NCBI GenBank assembly: GCA_964023205.1
Contig: OZ026835.1
Coordinates: 5,228,414 to 5,292,413 of the forward strand
DNA from: Lutraria lutraria
Taxonomy: Eukaryota > Mollusca > Bivalvia > Venerida > Mactridae
DNA length: 64,000 bases
Direction of reading: 5' to 3'
Under the pieces are notes generated by a model. It worked only from the letters and a program-made list of their open reading frames with translations, was not told where the DNA came from and made no database searches. A program made the position numbers and the translations under genes. Shown here piece after piece: positions 11,500 through 21,800 of this stretch (position 1 is its first letter; the number at the start of each line of letters is the position of its first letter).

Positions 11500-11917
11500 C
11501 AGTGCAACCTCTCCAAAGCAACCCACTTTTGGGAGTAGCAACGTTATGTTGTTGAGAGGTTGTTGCTCTAGAGAGGTTAAATTGATAGTTAAATCATGCA
11601 GCGGGAAAAATCATGTTGTTCTTGAAAAAGAAGTTGTTTTTCAAGAGAGGGCCTCTCTGGAGATTATTGATGTTTGTTTGATCGGGTTTTCGCCCCTTTT
11701 CAACAGTAAGAATCATATGAGGCGGACAGTTCAGCTAACCATCGTTCCTAGGAAGAACCAGTTACCTCCGTAAGCAATTTCTTACACCGAGAGTCATGTT
11801 CGGTAGCTTGGCTCAATTCCACGACCCTCTATCAGTGAGAGGTTACAACGATTTGAAGTCAGCTACCTTAACCACTCCATCACGGAGGCGGGTCTCTGCT
11901 CTGGAGAGGTTGTACTG
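11500..11917 (-). mobile_element. MITE family A (A1, reverse), interrupted by a SINE
   Basis: The element starts CAGTGCAACCTCTCCAAAGC and ends CTCTGGAGAGGTTGTACTG, with TA on each side. Its interior reads as an A1 copy in reverse (GGGAGTAGCAACGTTATG, GTTGTTGCTCTAGAGAGG). About 236 bp of unrelated sequence is inserted near the right end, between two copies of CTCTGGAG. Without it the element would be about 180 bp, the normal family length. Confidence 0.9.
11663..11898 (-). mobile_element. SINE family S2 inserted into a MITE
   Basis: On the minus strand this reads CCCGCCTCCGTGATGGAGTG, then GTTAAGGTAGCTGACTTCAA, a class II tRNA-like head with a long variable region, then GATAGAGGGTCGTGG and a tail with AACTGGTTCTTCCTAGGAAC, GGTTAGCTGAACTGTCCGCC and CTGTTGAAAAGGGGCG. 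The same order occurs at 53026-53250. CTCTGGAG at 11655-11662 and 11899-11906 flanks it as a target-site duplication. Confidence 0.88.
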
Positions 11918-12705
11918 TATTCTAATTATGGGTCGAATTTTGTATGAACAGAAACTGAATGTGCCGTCGTACAAGAGACTTCTATTAGCTGAATGAATAT
12001 TGCACTAAACATATGTTGGGCGGACTAAAAGGTCGCTTTACTTTAATCGGATAATTTTAAGCAAATGTCACGACTATGTGCAAATAAAACAGTTAATGCC
12101 GCATTAAGTGATAAAACATTATGCAAGGGTGTTGGGTCATAAATATATTCTATAAATACGAAATGAGTTGATGTATCAGGTAATGACATATTGATTTGTT
12201 TCAAAATTTAAGCGAATATATTGGTAACGCCTATGTTAAAAATGTCGGTGAACGATTTTTAAAGTTCAACCCTTTTTTATCAATAGAACGTTAAAGTCGG
12301 TCAAACAGAGTGTTGTCATGGAAACAAAACTAAAAATGTATTCCCACATACTACTGAAGCGAGAGAGACTCCGTGTTATTAAATATATCAGTATTAAAAA
12401 CTCATTAGCTTTTTGAATTTAGTAATACTTAAATAATTCCTGTGACGTCATCCTTTTGTTCTCACTATCCAATAATTTTACGAATGGATCGCTCTCAATG
12501 GTCAGCTGTCCGTTATTTTTTTTAATATTGGAGTGTAGTCAACATATTGGACTGCAACTCAAATTTGGACACTGACAACGACGCATGCGTAAGATTATCG
12601 AATACTGCAATGATCTGAAAATAAATATATCTTACGAGTCTTGTCAAGGATTTGTATATAGGTCCATGGCCTTTTTTAAGATTTTAATGAAAGGTAGCAG
12701 TGCTG
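11918..12705. other. Non-coding stretch
   Basis: No feature could be supported here. Confidence 0.4.
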
Positions 12706-12747
12706 TATCATAGTACTCGTATTTATAAACAGGCTGTACTATTAACA

Positions 12748-12820
12748 GCCCGATTAGCTCAGTTTGCAGAGCATCTGACTTGCAAGAAGGAGGTCGCGGT
12801 TTCGAGCCCCGCATCGGGTA
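12748..12820 (+). pseudogene. tRNA-like pseudogene or tRNA-derived repeat, UGC anticodon, unit 1
   Basis: The 73-nt sequence can be laid out as a tRNA: acceptor GCCCGAT against ATCGGGT, T8 A9, D stem GCTC/GAGC, anticodon loop CTTGCAA (UGC, alanine-type) and T loop TTCGAGC. Several features argue against function: two mismatches in the lower anticodon stem, a mismatch at the closing pair of the T stem, and a D loop without the GG pair (TTTGC). It lies in a duplicated unit with a second copy 215 bp downstream. Confidence 0.6.
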
Positions 12821-12962
12821 CATTAATTTCCTCTTCCTATTACCTTTGGTGCCATGAATTAGAGACTAGCCTTGGAATACTACACTTAGGGTGAAGCAAA
12901 GAGTGGGCTATAGTAGTAATGCACATTATACTTGTATTTAAGAATTGGCTGTAATATTAATA

Positions 12963-13035
12963 ATCCGATTAGCTCAGTTGGTAGAGCATCTGACTTGCAA
13001 GCAGGAGGTTGCGGGTTCTAGCCACGCACCGGCTG
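12963..13035 (+). pseudogene. tRNA-like pseudogene or tRNA-derived repeat, UGC anticodon, unit 2
   Basis: Same layout as the copy at 12748, with an intact D arm (AGTTGGTAGAGC) and the same CTTGCAA anticodon loop. The acceptor stem has two mismatches (ATCCGAT against ACCGGCT), the T loop is TTCTAGC and the T stem has a mismatch, so the B box is damaged. The upstream 45 bp (CTTGTATTTAAGAATTGGCT) resembles the sequence upstream of unit 1, showing that the whole segment was duplicated. Confidence 0.6.
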
Positions 13036-14638
13036 CATTATATTCATCCTATTACAACAAAAATGTATATGAATTATCAATTGATCCAATTTCATAACAC
13101 TCGATATGAACACATTTTCAATACAATTCATACCTTGAAATATATTTTATAATATAACAAATCAAATCAAACAAAACACAGAAATCCTACATAAACAGTT
13201 TTTTCCCATTCACACCTTCCACATTGTTCCACGCTGTTTCCAACAAATGAATACGTAGGAATGACATTGCCTGAGTCGATGTGAACAGGTTTGAATAAAA
13301 TGTACATTCCTCGTGCTACTCGAATAGTGTGGTTGAAAGAGTTGATTTAAATGTAATGGCTTTTAAGCAGTTAAATTCACACGCTATCTTATCTGTGTAT
13401 CTGGTCATAATAATGCAAGAAATGTGAATCCCTGCTACTTTCTCAAAGCCAATAGCCTTCTTCAGTGACTTTTAGTGAATAAGGTTTATTATAAAAAAAT
13501 AGGGAGGAAAATCAATATGAATTACTTGATTTTCATTGGGAACTAGAATGATTAAGTCGATGGATACCTTTAAGAATGATAAATTGTCATGGTCAATGGA
13601 TTTTGCAATCCTTTCGAAATTATTTAAGTTACATGTAAACCTCAAACTGCTTATTATGTAAATATTGTACTTTTACAGAACAATAGATAAAATGATAGTT
13701 AAACATAAGCAATATATTTCATTTGCCCGAAAACATTACTTTCATAAAATGCTGTCAGACGCAATGCCATTTAATAAAAAATAGTGCTACATTTCTATAT
13801 ATTTACTATAAAAAGAAGAAAAGGACACGGGTAAACATATAAAGAAAATTTTACCAAAAAGTACATCCGTAATCTTTTCATACAATACAGTTCAATATCT
13901 CTACTTTATGCAATGAACAATAACTAAGGAATAAAAAGAGTCCCAATACCTCTTTAGGCGCTGAAAGTATGGTGGGGTGCATGGGCCAGAATCAAATATA
14001 TTAATTTCATATGTATATTTTTTTAACACGTTTTGAAAAGTTTTCTATTCAGCCTTCATTTATATGACAATAATATGTATTTATTCACTTGAAGTCATTA
14101 TAACAGCTTTATACCCAGTCAAACGCATTTTAAAGATAATTATATATAAGTAGTCGAAAATTAACATTTTGTTTTCATAAAAGTTCATTTTGGCATCCTA
14201 TTTTGAAGAAATTGACAGCAATCTTGCATTAAAATGTGTAGTTACGCATCGATGTCGTATAATAATTCATTACAGTTATTACAGAAAAGCTCAGGGAGAG
14301 CTGTTAGCGTGCTATTGTGTCTGGCGTCCGTCCGTCTGTCCTTTCTGAATGTTTTAATTGCAGGTAAAGGTCAGTTTCACTGATAAGTGTGGATAAGACA
14401 TCTTTCTAGGTAAAATAAGAGCTACTTTTATTTTAACCGCACAAAAAGCTAATAGGGCTTTAATAAGAGCAGGCGGATTTTCTTGGTGTATCGTATGGCT
14501 TATTTGGGCTTTAATGATGACGCTTTAAAGAAAATACGAATGGGGTGTGGTAAGGAAAATATTTTACAGCACGTGCATTGTAGAACATACTTGAATGGTG
14601 TTTGTTCTGAAACGATAAACGAACAAGAAATGTTGCTG
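13036..14638. other. Non-coding stretch
   Basis: AT-rich sequence without a supported gene. A short GTCC-rich phrase, GGCGTCCGTCCGTCTGTCC, lies at about 14323-14341. Confidence 0.4.
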
Positions 14639-14981
14639 TTAAAGACATTGAACAGCTACTATATAAGTGACCCCCCCCAAAATCCACATGTGGTCTAATC
14701 TCTTAATTGTTTTATTGCCCCTAATCAGATAAAACCAGTTTGGTCACGGTCTGTAGACTTGACACCTAGTCAAAAAGTGGGGTAATAAATTTTATTGATT
14801 TACAGTGATAATAAGTTTATGACTAAATTGCTTTTGTTTTTATAAGCATAGAATAACAGATTATGTAAACAGGTGCTAGTCTATCAATGACCCTGTCTGT
14901 TTTATTACCCCCTACTGTGGAATTAGGGGTCTTTCTGGTCCATAAGTCACATGCCTCGCATTCCTGGTTCAATGTCTTTAA
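14639..14981 (+). mobile_element. TTAA-flanked TIR element 1 (short copy)
   Basis: It begins TTAAAGACATTGAACAGC and ends GGTTCAATGTCTTTAA, so the ends form an inverted repeat AGACATTGAAC directly inside TTAA. TTAA is the target site of piggyBac-superfamily transposons. The 343-bp element contains no coding sequence. Its left roughly 200 bp and right roughly 110 bp match element 2, which starts at the same TTAA where this one ends. Confidence 0.8.
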
Positions 14982-15854
14982 AGACATTGAACAGCTACTA
15001 TATAAGTGACCCCCCCAAAATCCACATGAGGTCTAATCTCTTAATTGTTTTATTGCCCCTAATGGGATTAATCCTGTCTTTTCACGGTCAGCTAAGTGTC
15101 TGTAGACTTGACACCTAGTCATGCATATAATAGGGTCATAAATTTTATTGATCTTTAGTGATAATTAGTTTATGGATAACTTCCTGTTGCATTTTATGCA
15201 ATAAATGAATGTTATCCTTTAATTACCAGATTATGTAAGAACAGTTACAGACTTCAATATATACAAGAATATAACATTTTTACAATTACTGTCACTACCA
15301 TTTTATTCCTGCCATTTTTTCTTCTTTATACATTAAAATTACAACTGAATGCTTAATTCTTCTATTTCTAAATCAAATCATTGTAATTATACATGAAATT
15401 ATTTTTTACAAGATAACCATTATAATCTTTAAAATAACTTGTAAAGAAACTATGTTAATATCAGTACTGCTTGAGAAAATATATTGGTTAGAAATATTTA
15501 ATTTAACAGGTAAAGGTGTTAGGATACGTTTGTACGTAGCGTAGAGCATTTATGTATGTAATTAATTTCTTTAATCATATTAAATGAGCTGTCTCATTCT
15601 TAATATTTTGCATTTAATATAAACATACTTTAAAAAAAGAAGAATATATATACATTTGTATATATTATTAATTAAACACTGAATCAACTTAAGTATCTAT
15701 ACAGTAGCTATATATTAGACAATAGCCACTGATTATGAAATAAGAAGCTAGTCTATCAATGACCCTGTCTGTTTTATTGGACTCCCTACTGTGGAATATA
15801 CAGGACTGCTGGGTCTTAGTCAAATGCCTCGCATTCCTGGTTCAATGTCTTTAA
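14978..15854 (+). mobile_element. TTAA-flanked TIR element 2 (long copy)
   Basis: It has the same left end as element 1 (TTAAAGACATTGAACAGC, GTGACCCCCCCAAAATCC, GTAGACTTGACACCTAGTCA) and the same right end (CTAGTCTATCAATGACCCTG, CCTCGCATTCCTGG, TTCAATGTCTTTAA). An extra middle of about 500 bp (roughly 15243-15747) is absent from element 1. No transposase reading frame is visible, so it is a non-autonomous or internally deleted relative. Confidence 0.8.
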
Positions 15855-16103
15855 AGTGATTGGCAATTGAAACACGCATCTGTACAAAAAACACACATCT
15901 GTTTGCAAGAAATAGAAATCAAAATATTTGATTTTTTAAAAAAAAATGCTTTATTTAAAAAATACAAACGCTTTTGTGTAATGTGTGAAAAGCGTCTGCA
16001 TAAAGTGTGCGCACAAACGCTTGGCAGGAAGTAGAATGACGTCACTTTTTGTTTACGCAAGGTGCTCGACCAATCTTTACCTAGAGTTGTCGTTCCTTTC
16101 CAA

Positions 16104-16204
16104 TAGACTCGACTTCCCCGTAAACTGGTTCCCGTTGACTTGTGTGTACAAAGCCTTTGGTGCACTGCATGCATCATGGAACGGGAACCAGTTTAGACTT
16201 CCCC
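16104..16204. repeat. Local inverted and direct repeat
   Basis: TAAACTGGTTCCCGTT at about 16120 is repeated inverted as AACGGGAACCAGTTTA at about 16179. GACTTCCCCGT also occurs directly on both sides. The word resembles the CTAGTTCCCGTTCCATG part of repeat family R, but the surroundings do not match that family. Confidence 0.6.
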
Positions 16205-16210
16205 GTTCCA

Positions 16211-16295
16211 TAGTCTAAGTCTGTGAACAAAGACCACTCTTGGAAAAGATAAAATGTGGACTTCATTGATAGGTGGCCTTTATTCGGAGTTAATT
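16211..16295 (+). mobile_element. MITE family B, left-end fragment
   Basis: Contains AAGTCTGTGAACAAAG, CCACTCTTGGAAAAGATAAA and GATAGGTGGCCTTTATTCGG, the left half of the family B element seen at 26772 and 27871. The right TIR is missing. Confidence 0.7.
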
Positions 16296-16394
16296 AGAAA
16301 ATAAAAATCTTCACTAATAACCTTATTTATGTATTGATGTATTTCTTGTTTGCCGCAGTCGATTCAAAAGCATTTAAAAGCAATTATGTTAATA

Positions 16395-16562
16395 CAGCAT
16401 AATACGGCCCTCTCTTGACCAACAACCTCCCTTCAACAATAGGATGATTTGTTTTTCACTGCAGGATTAAATGTTTATTTAACCTCTCTGGAGCAGCAAG
16501 CTCTCAACAACAACACGATTTTGCTACTCCCAAAGGGTGTCGCTTTTGAAGTGGTTGCGCTG
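16395..16562 (+). mobile_element. MITE family A1, diverged copy
   Basis: The interior matches A1 (CCTCTCTTGACCAACAACCT, TTTAACCTCTCTGGAGCAG, TTTTGCTACTCCCAAAGGGT). The right end, GAAGTGGTTGCGCTG, is a decayed TIR, and the left TIR is degraded to a CAGCATAATACGG-type sequence. Confidence 0.75.
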
Positions 16563-16720
16563 TAATTTCTGTCAACTAATGTATCAGCATCAGCGTCAGC
16601 GCGGACATCACTGTCGCGAAGTTTACAGTATGATATTCGTAAAGGGTTATGTGCCTTAATTCTATATTTCAGGTGTCTCTAGGGTTCGTTTTTTACTTTT
16701 GAAAACTTAACGATAGTTCA

Positions 16721-16880
16721 GCCTATAGCCGTCACTCGGTCAGCGCGCATGGATTTTGATGCGGACCATAGTGCTTCGTTTTCTACATCCGCTATGCAAT
16801 TGTCAAATAGTTCCTTATTCACTTTGCAGAATAATAAGTCTATATAAGTTAGTTTCCATGAGTACTTCCAGTACTTTGTT
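16721..16880 (+). repeat. Dispersed repeat family R, full-length copy
   Basis: A 160-bp copy running from GCCTATAGCCGTCACTCGGT through GCGCGCATGG, TTTTGATGCGGACC and CCGCTATGCAATTG to TTTCCATGAGTACTTCCAGT and ACTTTG. It is collinear with 39659-39818 and, in reverse, 29933-30082. The right end is a near-palindromic AGTACTTTCAGTACTTTG word. It is not a TIR element and no tRNA-type promoter is evident. Confidence 0.8.
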
Positions 16881-17783
16881 TACCTAGGTCTTCATTTAAT
16901 TTGTAAGTCATATATTTCATAGAAATTTAATTGAAACCATCGTGCAACTAGGTGAAATATATATATCCCAACCATTTGAGACAATTCAATAACATGAGAT
17001 AAATGACAAAATTGTTGAAAAGGGACAAAGCACAGGTATTAATCAAAGAAATGGTAATATTTTGATGTGTTTCACATTTTATTAATAAATAATTTCATAT
17101 GAATGAATTTTATTCTTTTTATGTTAATTTTGTTTATATTGTTGAATACTCGTAAAATATGTTTCAATCCTTAAATCAGACGCCCTGTAGGTCGATCCAG
17201 CGTCCTTTTAGCCCATCTATTTTGCCAGACAGAGTATGTCATTTTAACCTTGATATATATGATATAACTGCGTCAAAGTCAGGGTGAACGAACGTGAATC
17301 ACACTGTGGAAAGAATTTAAGAATGAACTCTTTAGAAATGTGATTACAAAGAACGTTGACACCCATAAATTACCCTTTGATTTCGTTAACCTACACGCCG
17401 TGTATCATCCAACAAGCTGTGATATGTTTTATTGTACTTTAACATGTAAATATATAATCTTCTATTAGATTTCCTAAATAGAATCATAGGACAATGTTTT
17501 ATTCTAGTGGTTTTATAATTCACATTTTATATACAACAGAAACAGAACAGAACAGAACATATACTTTATTAACTTGTACAAGATGTACATCGTTATAACA
17601 TATACTAATATACAGAATATATATATATGTAGCTAAAATGAGCGATGTTATGGTTCAATAGCAATATTGAATTCAATATCATACGGCAGACGTAATAAGA
17701 GTTATTTGTCAATACGAAAGACGAAGTATTTGAATCAGTAAGTAAATAAGATCTGTTTCCATTCCGTTTTGATCCTGTGTGTA
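16881..17783. other. Non-coding stretch with an AGAAC microsatellite end
   Basis: At 17537-17560 a short AGAAC run precedes ATATACTTTATT. On the minus strand this looks like a pentanucleotide tail of a LINE 3' end. A similar run starts at 38790. No reverse transcriptase coding was found in this stretch. Confidence 0.35.
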
Positions 17784-17957
17784 CAGTACAACCTCTCCAG
17801 AGCGACCCACTCTTAAGCAACAACCTACATTCAACAACAGCCTGATTTTCCCACTGAATGATTAATCTAACTTTTAATTTAACGTCTCAAGAGCAACAAC
17901 GTCTCATTAACAAAATTTGATTCTCCCTAAGGATGTTGCTTTGGAGAGGTTGTACTG
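17784..17957 (+). mobile_element. MITE family A1, complete
   Basis: Starts CAGTACAACCTCTCCAGAGC and ends GCTTTGGAGAGGTTGTACTG, flanked by TA. The 174-bp interior is the A1 type (CACTCTTAAGCAACAACC, AAGAGCAACAACGTCTC). It is among the least decayed copies and a good reference for the family. Confidence 0.9.
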
Positions 17958-17993
17958 TATTTGTTGCTGGTTCGGTCATCACGAATGGTGAGA

Positions 17994-18012
17994 GGGGGGG
18001 GGGGGGGGGGGG
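17994..18012 (+). repeat. Poly-G tract
   Basis: Nineteen uninterrupted G residues follow GAGA. The run can form quadruplex structures and is prone to length errors in assembly. Confidence 0.95.
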
Positions 18013-18241
18013 CAATCTGCTGATGCAAACAAATCCATAACAAATGAGTATTATGTGACTACACTGTATATCCAAGTACATGTAGTATGAAAGGCATGAT
18101 GTCTTATGTTCCAAAATCTAAGTTCTAAATGAAATACTAGTATATGCTTTTGTCTTCCATGTAGAGACCCAAAGTCCCTTCTCATGTGTTATCATATAGT
18201 ACGTACACGTGACATACATGGTATCTACATGGTATGTACTA

Positions 18242-18312
18242 CAGTGAAACCTCTTTTCAACAACCACCAATCACAAGGGCAAAATGGATGTTGTAAGGAG
18301 GTGGCTGTTGTT

Positions 18313-18399
<87 letters not shown>

Positions 18400-18468
18400 A
18401 AACATCAAAATGTGTTGCTAGTATACTGGCTGCAACAAGAAAGTGGCTGTTTATGGAGGTTACATTTT
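18242..18468 (+). mobile_element. MITE family C interrupted by a GA microsatellite
   Basis: The left end, CAGTGAAACCTCTTTTCAAC, and the decayed right end, TTTATGGAGGTTACATTTT, behave as inverted ends of a CAGT-type element, preceded by TA. Internal phrases GGCTGTTG and GGCTGTTTATGGAGG are also partly symmetrical. A long GA run sits in the middle. The right end is weak, so the boundary is approximate. Confidence 0.6.
18313..18397 (+). repeat. GA dinucleotide microsatellite
   Basis: About 85 bp of nearly pure GA, broken by one GGGA and one GAAAGA. It starts directly after GGCTGTTGTT, inside MITE family C, and generates an artefactual Arg-Glu reading frame. Confidence 0.97.
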
Positions 18469-20113
18469 ATTACTTACATTAAATAACTGACTGATCTTGC
18501 CCACAATTGATTATTATTAACCACACAATGGCGATTTGTACGTGATGGACCCTCATAATGACAAGGTGTACTTATCCCTATCCTTAAAACCGTGATGACT
18601 CCTAGGTATGTACGCTAAAACACACCCTTGATACTGACGACTAGCCCGCGGGTTCCTTAATTGACTAAAACAGTATTTATGTGTATAGAATTATACACAG
18701 CTTGCAAACTTTAATGCAAATACAAGCAAGTCGTTCATCATTTTTGTAGGAATAAATGCAGCGTTGCATGATTTCAACATTACCATCTGCTACCAAATTA
18801 ATCACATTGTTTACAATAATAAACGATTTCCCGTTTCATTGTGTTTAACACCGGTTTTCAACGATAATTCTGTTATATGGGGCGTGGGCCGGCGGCCACC
18901 GAACCAGTTTTTCTGGACAGTAAACGTACCCTTCCACAAGGAACCTGCAACCTCTCCATTTTATTAATGTAGGAAAATCGACACATTTTTCTGTCGCGTC
19001 CAGGTTTCAAACCCAGATCCTCGGCTAAAACCAACAGCAATAGTACATTTTTATTGCAACATATTTATAATGTTTAACTTAACATGTATTTGAATCCTAA
19101 ATTCACACAATCAATTATTATTTTTTTTTATTTTTTAATTATTTTCTATAATATGTGTTTTACTAGTTCCTCATTCTCCGTGAGAATACAAGCTAACAAA
19201 AGTTAATGTAAAAAATGATAATTGTATTATGATTATGTACATGCATTTCAAATATATTGTGATATGTAGTTACTTGTAATGATAATGAATTTTTCACTTA
19301 CATTATGTATCTATACTTGTAATATTATTGATCAAACGTGACAGCATCTAACTTAATTGTACAAGTACGTAGAATGACGAAGTACTTTTGAAACACGAAA
19401 GAATTTCAGTTGCGCATTTAAAGGTTACAAATAAGATTTATGGCTGAAATTTTGTAAGCAAGTTTAGGTTTTACCCCGAAATGCTTGGTTAATCATAGAA
19501 GAAATTAATATGCGATAAGTCATTGGGCTTAATAAAATCACAGGGAAACTAGTGCTTTAATAAAGATTTAGTAAAATGCGACAATTATGCGCATACCCAA
19601 TTAAAGTAAACTTCTACTCCAGGAATCCTTTTAATATATATGTAGTTATTGTAAATCTACGGTAATAAAAAATTATATAATGCAGCTATGCAATAAATGT
19701 CGGTCAGTGTTTAGTGTAAGCATCGTCGAGGCGAATTATAACATCAGTCTACAAAATAAATCCTGATTTATACCCATATATTGTAAGAGATATGCTCAAT
19801 AAAAGTGTGTACGTTTGGTAAATATAGTAAATATTTCACGAGTTATAACAAAGCTTGTTATGTCATCTTTACATAACGTGAGTTGGTATAATCGAGTGTC
19901 ACTATAACTGTGTCGCTATCAGTTACATTTTGTATTCTTCTTTTTCAGGTCCATTTACTTTTGACTTTACACCAGCTTTATCTTGTTCTATCTCTCCTTT
20001 GAGGTTTCCCCATTTTACATTTTCTCTTTCATCTTCATCTACATCATCATCATTATTAATGTTTACTTATTCTTCTTCAGTATTTAGCTCTTCATCTTCG
20101 ATTCCTTCGACCC
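18469..20113. other. Non-coding stretch
   Basis: AT-rich sequence with no supported gene. A B-box-like word on the minus strand near 19000-19020 (inverse of GGTTTCAAACCC) is too isolated to call. Confidence 0.4.
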
Positions 20114-20429
20114 GGATGATTGGTGGTCGAGTGGTAACCCACTAAACTACTGAAAGGCCGTAGTCCGAATCTCGGCCCCGCTTTCTGATAATTCAGGGAA
20201 GCTTTTCAGTGCCCCAATGCCAACTATCGAGGCAGATAATGTACTAAGAAAGTCACGAAAAAGGGATGAGGCTTGTATCTGTGCTGTACACATGGAACGG
20301 TAAAAAACTACTTGGAAAAAATGTTCGAAATAAGCATTTAGATATAAATGCCTAGGTCTCCTGAATCTGATATCCCCTCCATCTGCTACTAGTATGACCA
20401 TAGCTGTCGATAGAGCCGTCAAACACAAG
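20114..20429 (+). mobile_element. SINE family S1, full length
   Basis: The head reads GATTGGTGGTCGAGTGGTAA with A- and B-box-like segments (the B box damaged to GTCCGAATCTC). The body has TTCAGGGAAGCTTTTCAGTG, CTGTGCTGTACACATGGAAC and TTAGATATAAATGCC, and the tail is GACCATAGCTGTCGATAGAG then CCGTCAAACA. It is collinear over about 316 bp with the 41111 copy. Its reverse-strand reading frame is incidental. Confidence 0.85.
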
Positions 20430-20783
20430 ACGTTCACTTTCTTCATATTATGTTTTATTAGTGTAAAATTCATGTAAAATACCCAAACAACGTGACTGAT
20501 GATGATGTCATAATTAGATCAAATAATAATGTACCAGTCACAGCTCGTATAAATATCTTCCGTGTCAGTGAAGTGTGTCGATACAATACAGATGTTTTTG
20601 AAATGATTATATATTATATATAATTTCATATCCATGCACTGAAGTGAAACCATATTACATGTAATTGTATAAATTGGCTCCCTTCTGAGCTTTTAAAAAT
20701 GCGACGTAATATTTTAATATCCTTATTTTTTTGTACCTGACATTTAATGTTCACCACCTCTCTGTATAAAAATACTAGTATTA

Positions 20784-20959
20784 CAGTACAACCTCTGCAG
20801 AGTAACACTCTGTGGGAGCTGCTAATATTGGCCGTTGTTTAGAGGTTGTTGCTCTGCAGAGGTTGAATTTATAGTAAATGTCAGATTAGGGAAATTTTGA
20901 AGGTGTTGTTATAGAGGGGTTGTTGCTCTACAGAGGGCCGCTCTGGAGAGGTTGTACTG
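20784..20959. mobile_element. MITE family A (subfamily A2), complete
   Basis: A 176-bp element from CAGTACAACCTCTGCAGAGT to GCTCTGGAGAGGTTGTACTG, with flanking TA. It is collinear with 10849-11024 (GCTAATATTGGCCGTTG, GGGAAATTTTGAAGGTG) and of identical length. The pair defines subfamily A2. Confidence 0.92.
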
Positions 20960-21800
20960 TATTTATAAATAAAAATAAAATAAATAATTGAATGCTTGAT
21001 TTGTCAGTAAATCTGTTGGAATGAACTATAATATATAGCTAGAAATTTCATGTGTCCTTTAATGTACCAAATTAAACCAATTGAAATTCTCAAATGGTGT
21101 TTTTAAAGCCGTTTAAGTGTATACTTCTTTATTACCAAAGACTTAAATACACACATGGATTGGCAAAGTTTTATGTTTTACAAGTAGAAGTTAATCAAAC
21201 CCCGCGGAAGCGACGTGAATCAGCGGGATTTCAATAAAAAAAGCTCAACTTGTTCCACCGCGCACGCTCATGTTTACAACAGCGAAAATAACCGTGATGG
21301 TCCGATTTTTACACTTGACTGCGAAAATATCCGTGATCATCCGAATGCTTAGTTCCGGAGAGATTACAGTTGCCGGAAATAGTCGGAAATAGTCAAGTAT
21401 CATAATGGATTGTTTTAGCTATTTTCAGCAGATGCCAATCCGTGTATATAAGTCATTATTGCGTATGTAATAATTGATTTGATTATAACGATGAAACAAT
21501 AGAACTTCCGCCATTGATCAAATCTATCTATCTTAGCTGATTTTAGTTTTAATATGCGTTGAATTCATTTGTATATGAAATTACACGTGACCGCCTGCAT
21601 GTGAAAATAATGATCATATAATTTAATATAGCATATTTATAACTGGTGACGCATAACTTAACGCAGGCCTCATTTATATCTTTTTCAAAATCAAGCTGAA
21701 TCAGCGTAAGCCAGACATTGTCTGAATCAAAGGATTCGCATGCGTCGTCAAATCAAGATTCAAACATAATATGAATCATGATGTTTAATATCCGAGGACT
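20960..21800. other. Non-coding stretch
   Basis: No gene is visible. A slightly GC-richer patch near 21200-21370 contains two related phrases, AAAATAACCGTGATGGTCCG and AAAATATCCGTGATCATCCG, a local imperfect duplication. Confidence 0.45.

Noticed and set aside
20147..20473. 108-codon minus-strand reading frame
   Set aside because: It lies almost wholly inside the antisense strand of an S1 SINE.
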